DNA of 64,000 nt, taken from contig OY970835.1 of the NCBI GenBank assembly GCA_963853835.1, positions 35,910,047 through 35,974,046 of the forward strand, read 5' to 3'. The notes under the pieces were generated by a model, which saw only the letters and a list, made by a program, of their open reading frames with translations, ran no database searches and had not been told where the DNA came from. Source of the stretch: Calendula officinalis (taxonomy: Eukaryota; Streptophyta; Magnoliopsida; Asterales; Asteraceae). This document shows positions 34,001 through 46,000 of this stretch, in pieces. The position numbers and the translations under genes are program-made. How positions within the stretch are numbered: the first letter of the stretch is position 1; every line of letters starts with the position of its first letter.

Positions 34001-37000
34001 AACAAAAGACTAAGGATAATTGAAGAAAGCATCAATGTATCCTTTAATGAAAATGTACCTAATGAACAAGGAAATGGTCCAGATTGGCTATTTGACATAG
34101 ACAATCTAACCAAATCCTTTAATTCTAATATGAATTTCAATGCAGGTAATTCAAATTGTCTTAATCAAAAAGAAGGAACAACATCTGTTTATACTGGTCA
34201 AGAAAAGATGAGATACATAATTGTTGATACTGCTCCCATAGTTAATACTGATATCAGTAATAACTCAAATATTGAAAGCAGTAGTAACTCTGAGAATGAG
34301 GTCAGTAGTAATTCCAATACTACTGGTACCAGTAACAGTACTGAAAATACTACTGGTCCCAACAATAACCTAGATTCTCATGATACTACTGACACCAGTA
34401 ACAACAACAATACTACTGATCCTAATGAAGATAATTCCAGTAGTAACTCTGACCAAGATGATGATGAACCAAACATCCATGACAATGAAGATTCACAAGA
34501 TGACCAACTGCCTGAGACAAATGAGTCCAATCTTGAAAATCAACTAGTGGTTGATAAAGCTACAACTACAAGGACTCAAAAGAACCATCCATTAGACCTT
34601 GTTCTAAGTGATGTCAACTCACCACTACAAACAAGAAGCAAATTAAACAAAAGCTTAACTGCCAATATGTGTAATATAAGTTTAATTGCTAATGAATGTA
34701 TGTATGAATGCTTTCTGTCTCAGGATGAACCAAAGAAGATTCAACAAGCAATGAAGGACTCAAACTGGATTGAGGCAATGCAAGAAGAACTCCTTCAATT
34801 TAAATTACAAGCTGTTTGGACACTTGTACCTCTACCCAAAGGAAAAAGAGCCATTGGAACAAGATGGATATTCAGAAACAAGAAAGATGAAAGAGGTATA
34901 GTGATCAAGAATAAAGCCAGACTAGTAGCCCAAGGATACACTCAAGAAGAAGGAATAGACTATGATGAAGTATATGCTCCTGTTGCTAGAATTGAAGCCA
35001 TAAGGATATTTCTAGCATATGCTTCATTCAAGAAATTCAAAGTCTATCAAATGGATGTTAAGAGTGCTTTCCTATATGGGAAAATTGAAGAAGAGGTATA
35101 TGTTTGCCAACCTCCAGGTTTTGAAGATCCAAAACATGGTGATTATGTGTTTAAATTGGATAAAGCTCTGTATGGCCTACATCAGGCACCAAGAGCATGG
35201 TATGACACATTATCATCATACTTATTGAAAAACAACTTTAAAAGAGGAGCCATTGACAAAACGTTGTTCACAAAGAAAGTCAAAGATGATATACTACTGG
35301 TACAAATTTATGTAGATGATATCATCTTTGGCTCAACCAATGATTTATTATGCAAAGAATTTGAAGAACTGATGCAAATTAAATTCAAGATGAGCTCCAT
35401 GGGTCCAATGAACTTCTTCCTTGGACTCCAAGTCAATCAAAGAACTGATGGTATTTTGATAAATCAATCAAAATATGTCAAAGACATCTTGGAAAAGTTT
35501 GATTTGAAAGACAGTAAAAGTGCTAGTACACCAATGGAAACACACAAACACCTACATCCTGATGTTGAGGGGGAGGATGTAGATGAACACTTATATAGAT
35601 CAATGATAGGCTCTTTGATGTACTTAACTGCATCAAGACCTGACATTATGTATAGTGTTTGTGTGTGTGCAAGATATCAAGCAAGACCCAAAGAACTACA
35701 CTTGCAGGCTGTTAAAAGAATATTCAGATACTTGAAAGGCAAACCATCACTAGGTCTATGGTATCCACATGACTCACCCTTTGAACTAATAGCCTATACA
35801 GATAGTGACTATGGAGGAGAATGTCAAGATAGAAAATCCACTACTGGTGGATGTCAATTCTTTGGATCAAGACTGGTGTCATGGCAATGTAAGAAGCAAA
35901 CAAATGTATCAACATCTACTGCTGAAGCAGAATATGTAGCTGCATCTGCTTGCTGTGCTCAAGTACTATGGATTCAAAATCAACTTCTAGACTTTGGTAT
36001 CTCTATCCTTAAAACTCCTATTTTTATTGATAATCAAAGTGCTATTAGTATTGTGAATAATCCAGTAAAACATTCAAAAACTAAACACATTGAAATAAGA
36101 TTTCACTTTATAAGAGATTGTAATGAAAAGAAATTAATCAAAGTAGTTAAAATCCATACTGATGATCAATTAGCAGATCTTTTTACAAAAGCATTTGATG
36201 TAGGAAGATTCAACTTCTTGGTTAGCAGTATTGGAATGATTTTAATAACTTAAAATCTCACTTAAAATCATGTGTAAAGTTAGTGTTGTAAAATATTATT
36301 TTCTTAAGTGTTTTACTACTGGTATTGTTGTACTACTGGTGTGAAAGTGTATGCACAAAATACTACTGGTAATTCATTACTACTGGTGTATTTTAGGTTT
36401 ACACAAATACTACTGGTAAGTCAGTACTACTGTTATTCACATATACTACTGGTCTTGTATGTCAATTGTTACTACTGATGTCTATAGTTACCACTGATGT
36501 CAAAATCCTTAGTCACTACTGATGTTAGTAGATACTACTGACGTTTTACTACTGATATCTTATTCACTACTGGTCTTTCATAAACACAATTACCAAACTA
36601 ACCACCATGAAAATAACCGTTATGTTATGATTCGAAGGATATTTTCGTAGTTTTGCAGGTTTAATCGAAAGATATAAAAGGCGGCAGACGATTAATTTAG
36701 CATTATCTTCACTTCGATTCTCTAAACACCTCTCGATAAACCCTAGTTTACGATCAAAAACACTTCATCTGTAACAAAATTCTTGCAAAATCTCAACAAC
36801 AATGGCAACTTTACAAACTCTCGATGTGCAAACCGACCTCAAATACTCAGAATTTCACAATATGGTTGCATTCTTAAAGAATCCCGACGGAACGAAAGAT
36901 TTCCGTCCGATCGTAAAATTTTTGAGAAATTCATATATACAGTTTGCCTTAACTGTAAAACCAAAATCATATCAACAGCACTTGGTGGATTTCTGGACCA

Positions 37001-40000
37001 ATGCTGAGCGAACAGAAGGAACAACATCATCAATGATAAAATCTAAAGTAGATGGAAAGCACATCACAGTAACAGAACAATCAATCAGACACCATCTACA
37101 ATTACACGATGATTCAGGTATGTCTACTCTTCCTAAGGAATACATTGCTGAAATTTTGCATAAAATGGGATATGAGGGCAGACTGAATATAGTTACTTTT
37201 CAAAAGGGTTTGCTCTCCCCACAATGGAAATTTTTAATACATACCATTCAGCATTGTATTTCTCCTAAAAGAAGTACTTGGAATGAGTTTAATAAGGCAA
37301 TAGCCTCTGCTGTTGTCTGTTTATGCACAGACCAAGTATTTAATTTTTCATACATGATATTTGATGGTATGTTGGGAAATCTTAGTTCTTCAAAATTTTT
37401 AGTGTATCCCAGATTTCTACAACATATCATAAACCGTGAATTACAAAACTTGTCAACTCCTAAAAACATTTTTCTATTACCTGAGTTGAACAAGAAAGTT
37501 TTCTCAAATATGAGAAAACAATTTAAATTTTCGGGCAAGGAAACCCCTCTGTTTCCTAACATGATCAAAGATCAACCCAATATTGGAGAGGGATCAACCA
37601 TTGCTACAACCCAAGTTGAACCTCAACCCACTCCATCACCCCCAAATACAGCCCAAACACCAATCCAAATAGCCACTCAATCACCAACCCAAACAGAAGT
37701 CCTGAATGTGTCCCAGGAACTTGATACAAATCTGCAGAGTGCTACTCTTCACTCTGTGGAAGACCTACCAGACAAAACCAAAAACATTTCCTCGATTTAT
37801 AAAAGAAAGAAACTTTCTTCAAAGGACACCAGGGGACAAATCGAGTCACACCCCAGGCTCAAAGAGTTGTCCTCCAAGGAGGAGAGAGGACATGAGGGGA
37901 GGGCTTTCACTACTGATGCCCCAAAGGTGGGTGCACAGGACAGTGAAAACATAATTAGGACCCAAACCTCGGCAACTTTGAGTGATGACTCGTTTGAGGA
38001 GTTACTCAAAGGACCCCGGTGCCAAGAAACCACAAGGGGGGGCATCTCTGCTTCTTCTAGGAAGAAGAGAATGTCTAAAAGACCCAATGAATCACCAAGC
38101 AGTGATGAGGGCAGATCTGTGGAATTGATGGAAAGGAAGGAAAACCTTAAAACCAATGTACCTGTTAGTAAGCCCGATGATCTTGCTAGATGGAGTGAGG
38201 GCGGTATTAAAATCACCCAATTGACGGCTAAAGTGGATTCTCTTGAATCCACTGTACAAAATTGCCATATATACTTAACTAACCAAGGGAAAACCATGGC
38301 TGCAATGAAAAGGCATGTCAACACCATCAACAGAAGGATGAGATTATATGAGCACAGGCTTTATCAACAAGCCAAAATCATCAGACAATTGAAGAAAAAG
38401 ATTGATGATAGTGAGGCTCCACCAGTTGAGCTCACTAAGGGGGAGAAGGACAATATACAGACAATGATTGATGAATCTATAGCAGCAGCAGCATCCTCCC
38501 TTTTAAATTTAAAAGAAACAAATGTTGATGAAGGCCCAGAGATGATGGTGACAGAAGAAGAGCCTAATACTACTGCTACAATAGAAGAACAAGTTGAAAA
38601 GGAAATACCAGTAGTAACCTCTACTACTGATATTATAGCAGTAGTAAATGAAGAAAAGGAATTAAGAGCAGCAAATACTACTGATGCCCTATCAGTAGTA
38701 ACTCCTGAAGTAACACCAGTAGTAACTACTCTAGTTACTACTGAAGAGGAAGAACTACATTTTCCAGAGCTTATTGAAAGAGAGAGACATGTCATCATTA
38801 CCAAACCACCAACACCTGATCAACCACTTATCATACCTGACATTGATGATAATGTGAATTGGTTTGAGGTTGATGAATGCTCACTTCCTCCACATCCAAA
38901 AATACTTAAACAAGATGAACTTAGATCATTTTCTCCTTCAGTTATAATAAGTGGAGTGCCAGACATGAAATATATTCCACCTCCACCTTCAGCACACATT
39001 GGAAAGGGTAAAGAAATATATGATGAAGATTACCCAAACAGAGCTCTTGGTCATCACATGGTAAATAAGATTAATCATGTAAGAGCAGAAAAGCAATCCA
39101 GATGGAGAATTAAACACAGAAATTTTTTGGAGAAAGTGGATATGTATCAAGCTTCAGAAAAGAAAAAGAAAGTTCAAAGTACAACTACTGTTCAAGCACC
39201 ACCTGTTCAAATTAAAGATGTTCAGATAGAAGGCCAAGAAGCAGAATTCAAAAGGCTTAGAAAAGTAGAAGAAGAACATCTGAACTGTCTTGAAGAGCTT
39301 GTAGCAGAATGCAAAAGAACAAAAGGTGAGTTACCTGATGATATATTTGAACAAAAGTCTCTTATGATAGACTTTCTGAAGACAAGAGGTCACAGTGCAA
39401 AATCTTTTGGAAGAATGAAGATGGTAACTATTATTGAAAAATACTGCACTGAAAAGAAGAAAGATCTGGCTGAACAAGAAGCTGAAGAATCAAAGAAAGC
39501 CAAAGCCAAAACTTTAATACCAATCAGCTTAAATTTGCTCAAAGCTGGTAGTGTTTCAACTGTTGGCAATACTTCAACTCCCCAATCACTAAAAAGAAAA
39601 TCTGTTGATCAAGAACAAAGCTCTAAGAAGAAATCAAAACAACAAATTATACCTGTTCTTGAAATGCCAGTTGCTCCTCTACAGAACAATCCAATTCTTA
39701 ACTGGAGAGTGATGCAGAACAATGTCATAGAAGTCATAAGGGAAGACAAAGTAGTACAAAGATTCACTGGATGGTTACCCTTAATCAGATCATGTTCAAG
39801 AAGTGATGTAATCAAACTTTTGATTATTGGGAAACCAAGAATGACAAAGAAATCATGGAAAGAATCTGGAGCTGGATACCTGACTAGAATGATAGATGCT
39901 GCATTTTATCCAGATAATTATCCAGAACAATTTACAAATCCAGGTAATGTATATGCTTGGAATGTCATTCCTACTGCAAATATGTACTTCTTTGAGAAAT

Positions 40001-43000
40001 CAGGCAAAGTGTGTGAACTGTACTTATATGAGAAAGAATATCCACATTCTGAGAAGACTATGTATCAGATATTCATAAACACTTTGATGAAACCCTATGA
40101 TGCTGTTATGTTCCAAAATAAACTGAATTATTTTACAAAGAGGAACAGCAGATATATTATTGAACAAAGGCTTCAACAGAATCAAAGAACTCTTGAGAAA
40201 AGAAGAAAAGAACAAGAGGAACAAAAGAAACTTGATTGATTAAAAGATGATCAATAAGTTTAGGGGGAGATTGTTGGAGCAAAACACAGATCAACTTATT
40301 ACTGATGCTGCAGTTAGTACTGACATACTTAGTACTGATGGGGCAGAACATATTACTACTGATGAAGTTGATGCTGGTGTTTATTATAACTAAGTTACTA
40401 CTGATCATGAGAAGATTGAAGATACTACTGATCATTGTAGTTACTACTGACGTTGATTATGGACTTACTACTGATCACCAAGTATACTACTGATGTTACT
40501 TATTTACTACTGGTGATTGCAGTTACTACTGATACGCGTTTTTGGAAGATATCAAGTCCGAGATCTTCGTAGAGATAGTTATAGAATGTAATTAAATGTA
40601 TATCTTTTATAATTCGATGTAAATCAAGTCCTAGAATAACTAGGGTAATTAGTTTAGCTTCAAGGACTACTATAAGTATGTTCCTTACGAATTGTAAACG
40701 TACGTGTGTATTGTTAACTCAATAATATACATTGAAGCTTTTTGTGAAACTGTGTTCTTAATATTCTTGCATATTGTTCATACAGTTCATTGTTCTTAAT
40801 TATTGATATAGTGTTGATCCGCTGCAACTTCTATCATCAACTAGATATAAGGTGTTTATTAACTTGTTTATAGTTAATCGATCCTGACACTTACATTCTT
40901 CAATAGACTAGTGAATGCATCCTTTGGTAAGCCGAAACCAATTGCAGCCATTTCAGCAACAGCCTGAGTAGACCGAATTAAAATTATGAGAAACTCAAGA
41001 AGTAAATATCGTCGTCGCAGTTTTTACTCATGTACGTAAATATAATTAACGAGTTCATATAGATTTTGTTTTATATTAAACGAGTCAAAATAAAAATAAG
41101 CTAGCTAAAGGGAAGGTGATTTAAATGGATGGATCGGGTTGAAAGTCTATACCAAAAAATGGGCCGTTTCAACTTAAATAGCCCAACCACCCATCTTGCC
41201 ACTTTAAATAAACAAAACACTATCTAGGTAATGAAATGCAAGTGAAGTGAAGTGACACACCTCAATGGCAGACATAAGTTTATAACCCCATGAATCCATT
41301 GTCTCTTCCCACTCAGGGAAACCTTCAGGAATGATATGATCCGAGTTCAAGTCCTAATTAACAATCAAATAATAATGAATCATTAAGCAAACTAATGATG
41401 TTTAAAAGATGATAAAATATAGTAATAAACCTGAAAGCGGGTTATTGATGGCCTTGGGCCAATTCGCCACATGTATCGCCACTTAAGATCTGCACCCGAA
41501 GGAATCAAAGGTTGGTGCTCTTTCGGCAATTTTTTTGCCTTCTTCAGCATATCTGCAACAACCAAACTACGTGGAACCTCAAGTCCTCCCGGTGTTGCAC
41601 CGTTCTATTATTGTCCCAAACAAAAATTAAACAAAATTAAAAATTAATTTTTGTATCAAACAAAAAATAATCACACATGGGTAAACTTTGGGGTGTGTCA
41701 GTAGGGGTGTAAACGAGTCGAGTCGAGCCGAGTTTTGCCAAGCTCGAGCTCGACTCGACAATTAAAACTCGAGCTCGAAACTCGACTCGATACTCGACGA
41801 GCTTCCATTTTTAAGCTCGAACTCGACTCGGTGAAAGCTCGAAACTCGACTCGATACTCGGCTCGGCTCGAAAAATTCATATTTATTTAAAAGTGCACTT
41901 TTTTGTTGTAAATATGTATATGGAAAAGCGTAAAATGTAATTATGTATATGGAAAAAGGGTAAAATGGTAATTAAATAAAAGCTCGATAAGGCTCGCGAG
42001 CCTAACGAGCTGTGTATTTTGGAACTCGAACTCGGCTCGAAACCCTACTCGAGTAGCTCGAGATCGAGCTCGACTCGGTTCACAACGAGTCGATTTCGAG
42101 TATTTTTCGTGTCGGTCTCGAGTAACTCACGAGCTGTCTCGACTCGATTACACCCTAGGTGTGTGGTCCTGAAAAAAATTGTCTTCTATTCATTATTAGC
42201 TTTTACTTTAAATTGATATAGCCCGGTGGTCCGCAATACTTTTAACCCTTTTTCCTCTTATTTAATTTTTAACAAAATATTCAAATAAAAATAACGATTA
42301 CATTGAACTTGAATATCGATTTACCTAAAATTATTTTATTGAGTTAGTCAGATTTTAGATTTGAATTGAAGTATGCACAACCGCATATCTAATTTTTATA
42401 ATTAAAAAGTCTAAATAGTTTTGAATAAATAAAATAAAAGAATAAGCTTATATCTCTTCGGAAAGGAAATATTACCTCTTTGCCAAGCGTAGGCAACTAG
42501 GCATATAAAATTTGGCATATATTTCAGTCTCATAAAAAAATTCATATTTCTCCTTATAATTCGGTCCCACAAAAAAAATTTCAATTTCCCAAATTTGAGG
42601 GGTCCACTTAATAAAATAATATTATTATAAAAGATTCCACCAATAATTCAATAAAACATTTTCTTACTCCAATCTAACCTTGTATTTTAATCAAAGTATT
42701 AATAAGGAGCTCACCACTAACTATCTCCTAAAAACTTGTTTCCAAGAAAAATGAGAATTTTTTTTGTGAGACGAGAGAGTATGATATATCAATAGGCGAA
42801 GGTCAAGTTGTCATTTTGACCAAAACTTCCCGCATGTAATATTGTCGTTTAATTAGCTTTTCACTATTCACTAAAGAACATAACATAGTTTCACTTCATG
42901 TGTCTTATTTTTTTCTAACTGTTACGTTTTTGCTACATTACTTGCATTTCTAAACAAATTCAAACCACCACTAAAATAGGGTGATTTCAAAAAAATTTAT

Positions 43001-46000
43001 CAAATTCTCACCTTTTACCCCTTATTATTACTCATGATAAAAAAAAATATAATTATTACTTTCATTTAATCTTTACTCGGAGTCTGCTCACTTGTTAAAA
43101 TCAAATGTCGTCACAAACTAAATGGTCGTGCCTTCGTTTCCATGTACTTTTCAGTTTTGTTACACATATACATATACTTTTCTTCAATTAAACTATAAAA
43201 ATTAATTTGTCACTTTAGTTTAGGCTGACTCATTATTATTATTTGGATTACTTATTAAAGTTGTTTATCTTTCGAATATTTTTCAGAACTGCTTATCCTA
43301 TCTAATAATAATATCAGCCGTGGTTGGCCTTTCACAGTGTGGATATACCACACCAGAACCAGCGTGGTGCAAGCATGATCACATCCGGTGTGGTGCAGAC
43401 CACACTTAGAGTGTGTGGGCGCGCATTTGTACATGTTGATGAAGAACGTGAAACTCAGCACAAACCCAAATGGATTCAATTGCATAAAACGAACCAACAA
43501 ACAGATAAAAACGGAATTACGATAAATAGATAAAAGACAATCAACTACAAATAGAATGATTGTTCCAGGGAAAACCCTTCTCTCCAAGAGAGCCGCTCAA
43601 AGCAATGCTAAGAGTAATCCAAAACCTAATATTCAATTGTCTGTCTAAAACGTAATCCTTACTCTACTATTTATATACTAACCCTAATAATAATAATGTT
43701 ACTCTTTTACCCCCTCTAGAACTAAACATTTCAATTTCCTATCAATACTTCCGCCTTCAAAAAAGTCTTGACCTCAAGACTTGTTCAGAAAAAAGATCCT
43801 ATGATGCTCACGAACCCGGGCCCGCTAAGTCCCGCAAAGACGGCTCCGGTGACCCCAACTCCTCATATTGGTAGAGGTTTCATCCGTTAGCTTCGTATTC
43901 ATCATCTCCCAACAACAAAACCCGTAATTTCCCCTCCGGACATTTGTGAGTTGGCCCGAATTGTTGACCGCAACGAAAACATAATCCTTTCTTCCGCCTT
44001 TCCTCCCACTCTGTGCGAGACAAAGACCGCACACCACGATCCCGACTTAACACTTGAGGTCCCTCCAATGGAGTTGACACAGATTGACGCGGGCTAGTAA
44101 CCGGAGGAGAATCAGCCCCCTTAAGTCCCGAATCCACCAAGGGCGTCCCACGAATTAGCGATTGACCAAACATTGAACCTCTATCTCCTTTGAGATTGTC
44201 CCCAAGTCCACCCAACTGATGATACCGAAACCGAGACTGAGAAACGTTAGCCGAGGAAGGATGAAGCATCTCCTCGACATCTTTAGCCAAGTACATGGCA
44301 TCCAATCGAGATTGAGGACGATGAAGCCGAACCCATCGTTTAACCTCATCTCGCAATCCCGAAACAAAATACCCCATAGCTTGTGATTCTGGCAATTTCG
44401 GAACAAGCGACAACAAGTACTCGAAATCATCAATGTAATCGTGAATGGATTCCGATTGTTTAATAGAAGCTAGTTGCTCAAACGGATTCTGAATTTCAAG
44501 ACCGCTAAAACGTTGCAAAAGTTCAAGTTGAAATTGATCCCAAGTAATAGAATCGTGAACCTGTGTGACGATCGTGAACCAATGTTGAGCGACTCCAACC
44601 ATGCTCAACTGAGCCAAACGAATCCGAAGCTCTGCTGGAGTTCGATTGATGTCGAAAAACAGTTTAGCCTTTTGAATCCACCCCTGAGGATCGAAACCAT
44701 AAAATTCGGGCAGCTTCACTTTTTTCACTGCCCATGGCAGAGCCATAGCGCCACCTTGAGGATTAACACCACCCCCGCCAGAATCGATATCACCTCCAAA
44801 ACCACCAAAAAAACCAGAACCGCCACCCATACCCGAACCGCCACCCATACCCGAACCACCAACAATTCCAGATCCACCACCCCCACCATTACCGTCATCC
44901 CCTTCATCAGAAGTGAAGAGAATTCCAGAACCCCTTCCCCCAATAGAATCAGGTTTGTGTTGTTTACCTTGTTGTTTCAACCATCCCATCATAAGTTTGC
45001 GAAACTCAGCAGATTCCACCCGATCGGTCTCTAGAACTTGGAGAGCAGCTTTGATTTCTTTCACATCTGATTGCAATTGCTGAATCGATTCCTCTTGTTG
45101 GTCGAGACGCTGTTGTACAGAACGAGTTTCCATGGAACAGAAGCAAAACGAGAATTACTGTAAAATTGAGTTGCAAATCGGCAGATCTAGGGCAAGGTCG
45201 GACCAATGATGAAGAACGTGAAACTCAGAACAAACCCAAATGGATTCAATTGCATAAAACGAACCAACAAACAGATAAAAACGGAATTACGATAAATAGA
45301 TAAAAGACAATCAACTACAAATAGAATGATTGTTCCAGGGAAAACCCTTCTCTCCAAGAGAGCCGCTCAAAGCAATGCTAAGAGTAATCCAAAACCTAAT
45401 ATTCAATTGTCTGTCTAAAACGTAATCCTTACTCTACTATTTATATACTAACCCTAATAATAATAATGTTACTCTTTTACCCCCTCTAGAACTAAACATT
45501 TCAATTTCCTATCACATGTCTTCGTAATTATAACTTTTTAAAATTTTAAAGTATAAGTGTAGTCCCCATGACTAAAAAGTGGTGCCGTGGTGTGATGCTA
45601 ACGTGACATTATTTTTCCAGTGTGGTTTCGTGACTACTCTATGATTTAAACATTTACGTATTTAAACAATTGATCTTTCACATTTACGTATATAACACAA
45701 TTATATAAAACTACACTAACGCGAGGCCGAAATCCCATAAACAAAGTTGACCTGATAATGCTGGTGAGGACGCGCTTGAAGAAGCTTAAATTCATCAGGC
45801 ATTTCGAAATACTTTTCCATCATGGAAATAAACCGATCATCATCTTCTGGAGAACATCGCGGATCCTTGACCAACAGAGCTCCCGTCTCTCTTAAAATAC
45901 GACTAACTTCTGAGCATACCTTCTCTAGTTCCGGATTCATGACCCCGTCCAACCCAAATTCGCCAGATGTCGCATCCACATACGGGCTCAAATCAATAAC

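Larger units (their letters stand above)
29451..40889 (+). mobile_element. Full-length young Sirevirus-like Ty1/copia element with extra ORF
   Basis: An 11,439-bp element with two 618-bp LTRs that differ at only two positions, a tRNA-Met PBS, gag (855 codons), pol, an 1145-codon third ORF, a purine tract and a 5-bp target duplication (CTTAC). RT and RNase H type place it in the Sirevirus side of Ty1/copia, whose members often carry an extra ORF after pol (family knowledge). It lies antisense in intron 4 of dioxygenase paralog B, starting at the fifth base of the intron. One nonsense codon in integrase and a gag-pol frame break suggest this copy is not fully autonomous now, although the insertion is recent. 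Confidence 0.95.
43437..45514 (-). mobile_element. Gag-only (TR-GAG-like) LTR retrotransposon, complete and young
   Basis: Two 308-bp direct repeats (43437-43744 and 45207-45514) with TG...CA ends flank a 1462-bp interior. The 5-bp duplication CATGT lies on both sides (43432-43436, 45515-45519). The LTRs differ at about one position. On the minus strand the interior encodes an intact 417-residue gag and then only about 130 bp with a pol-end-like GGTCAAGACTTTTTTGAAGG and purine tract before the 3' LTR. No protease, RT or integrase is present. It lies in sense orientation in intron 1 of paralog B and must have moved with enzymes from elsewhere. Confidence 0.9.

Noticed and set aside
36802..40239. 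Calling the third ORF a retroviral envelope
   Set aside because: Position fits Sirevirus envelope-like ORFs, but no signal peptide, fusion-type segment or membrane anchor can be seen; left as unknown function.
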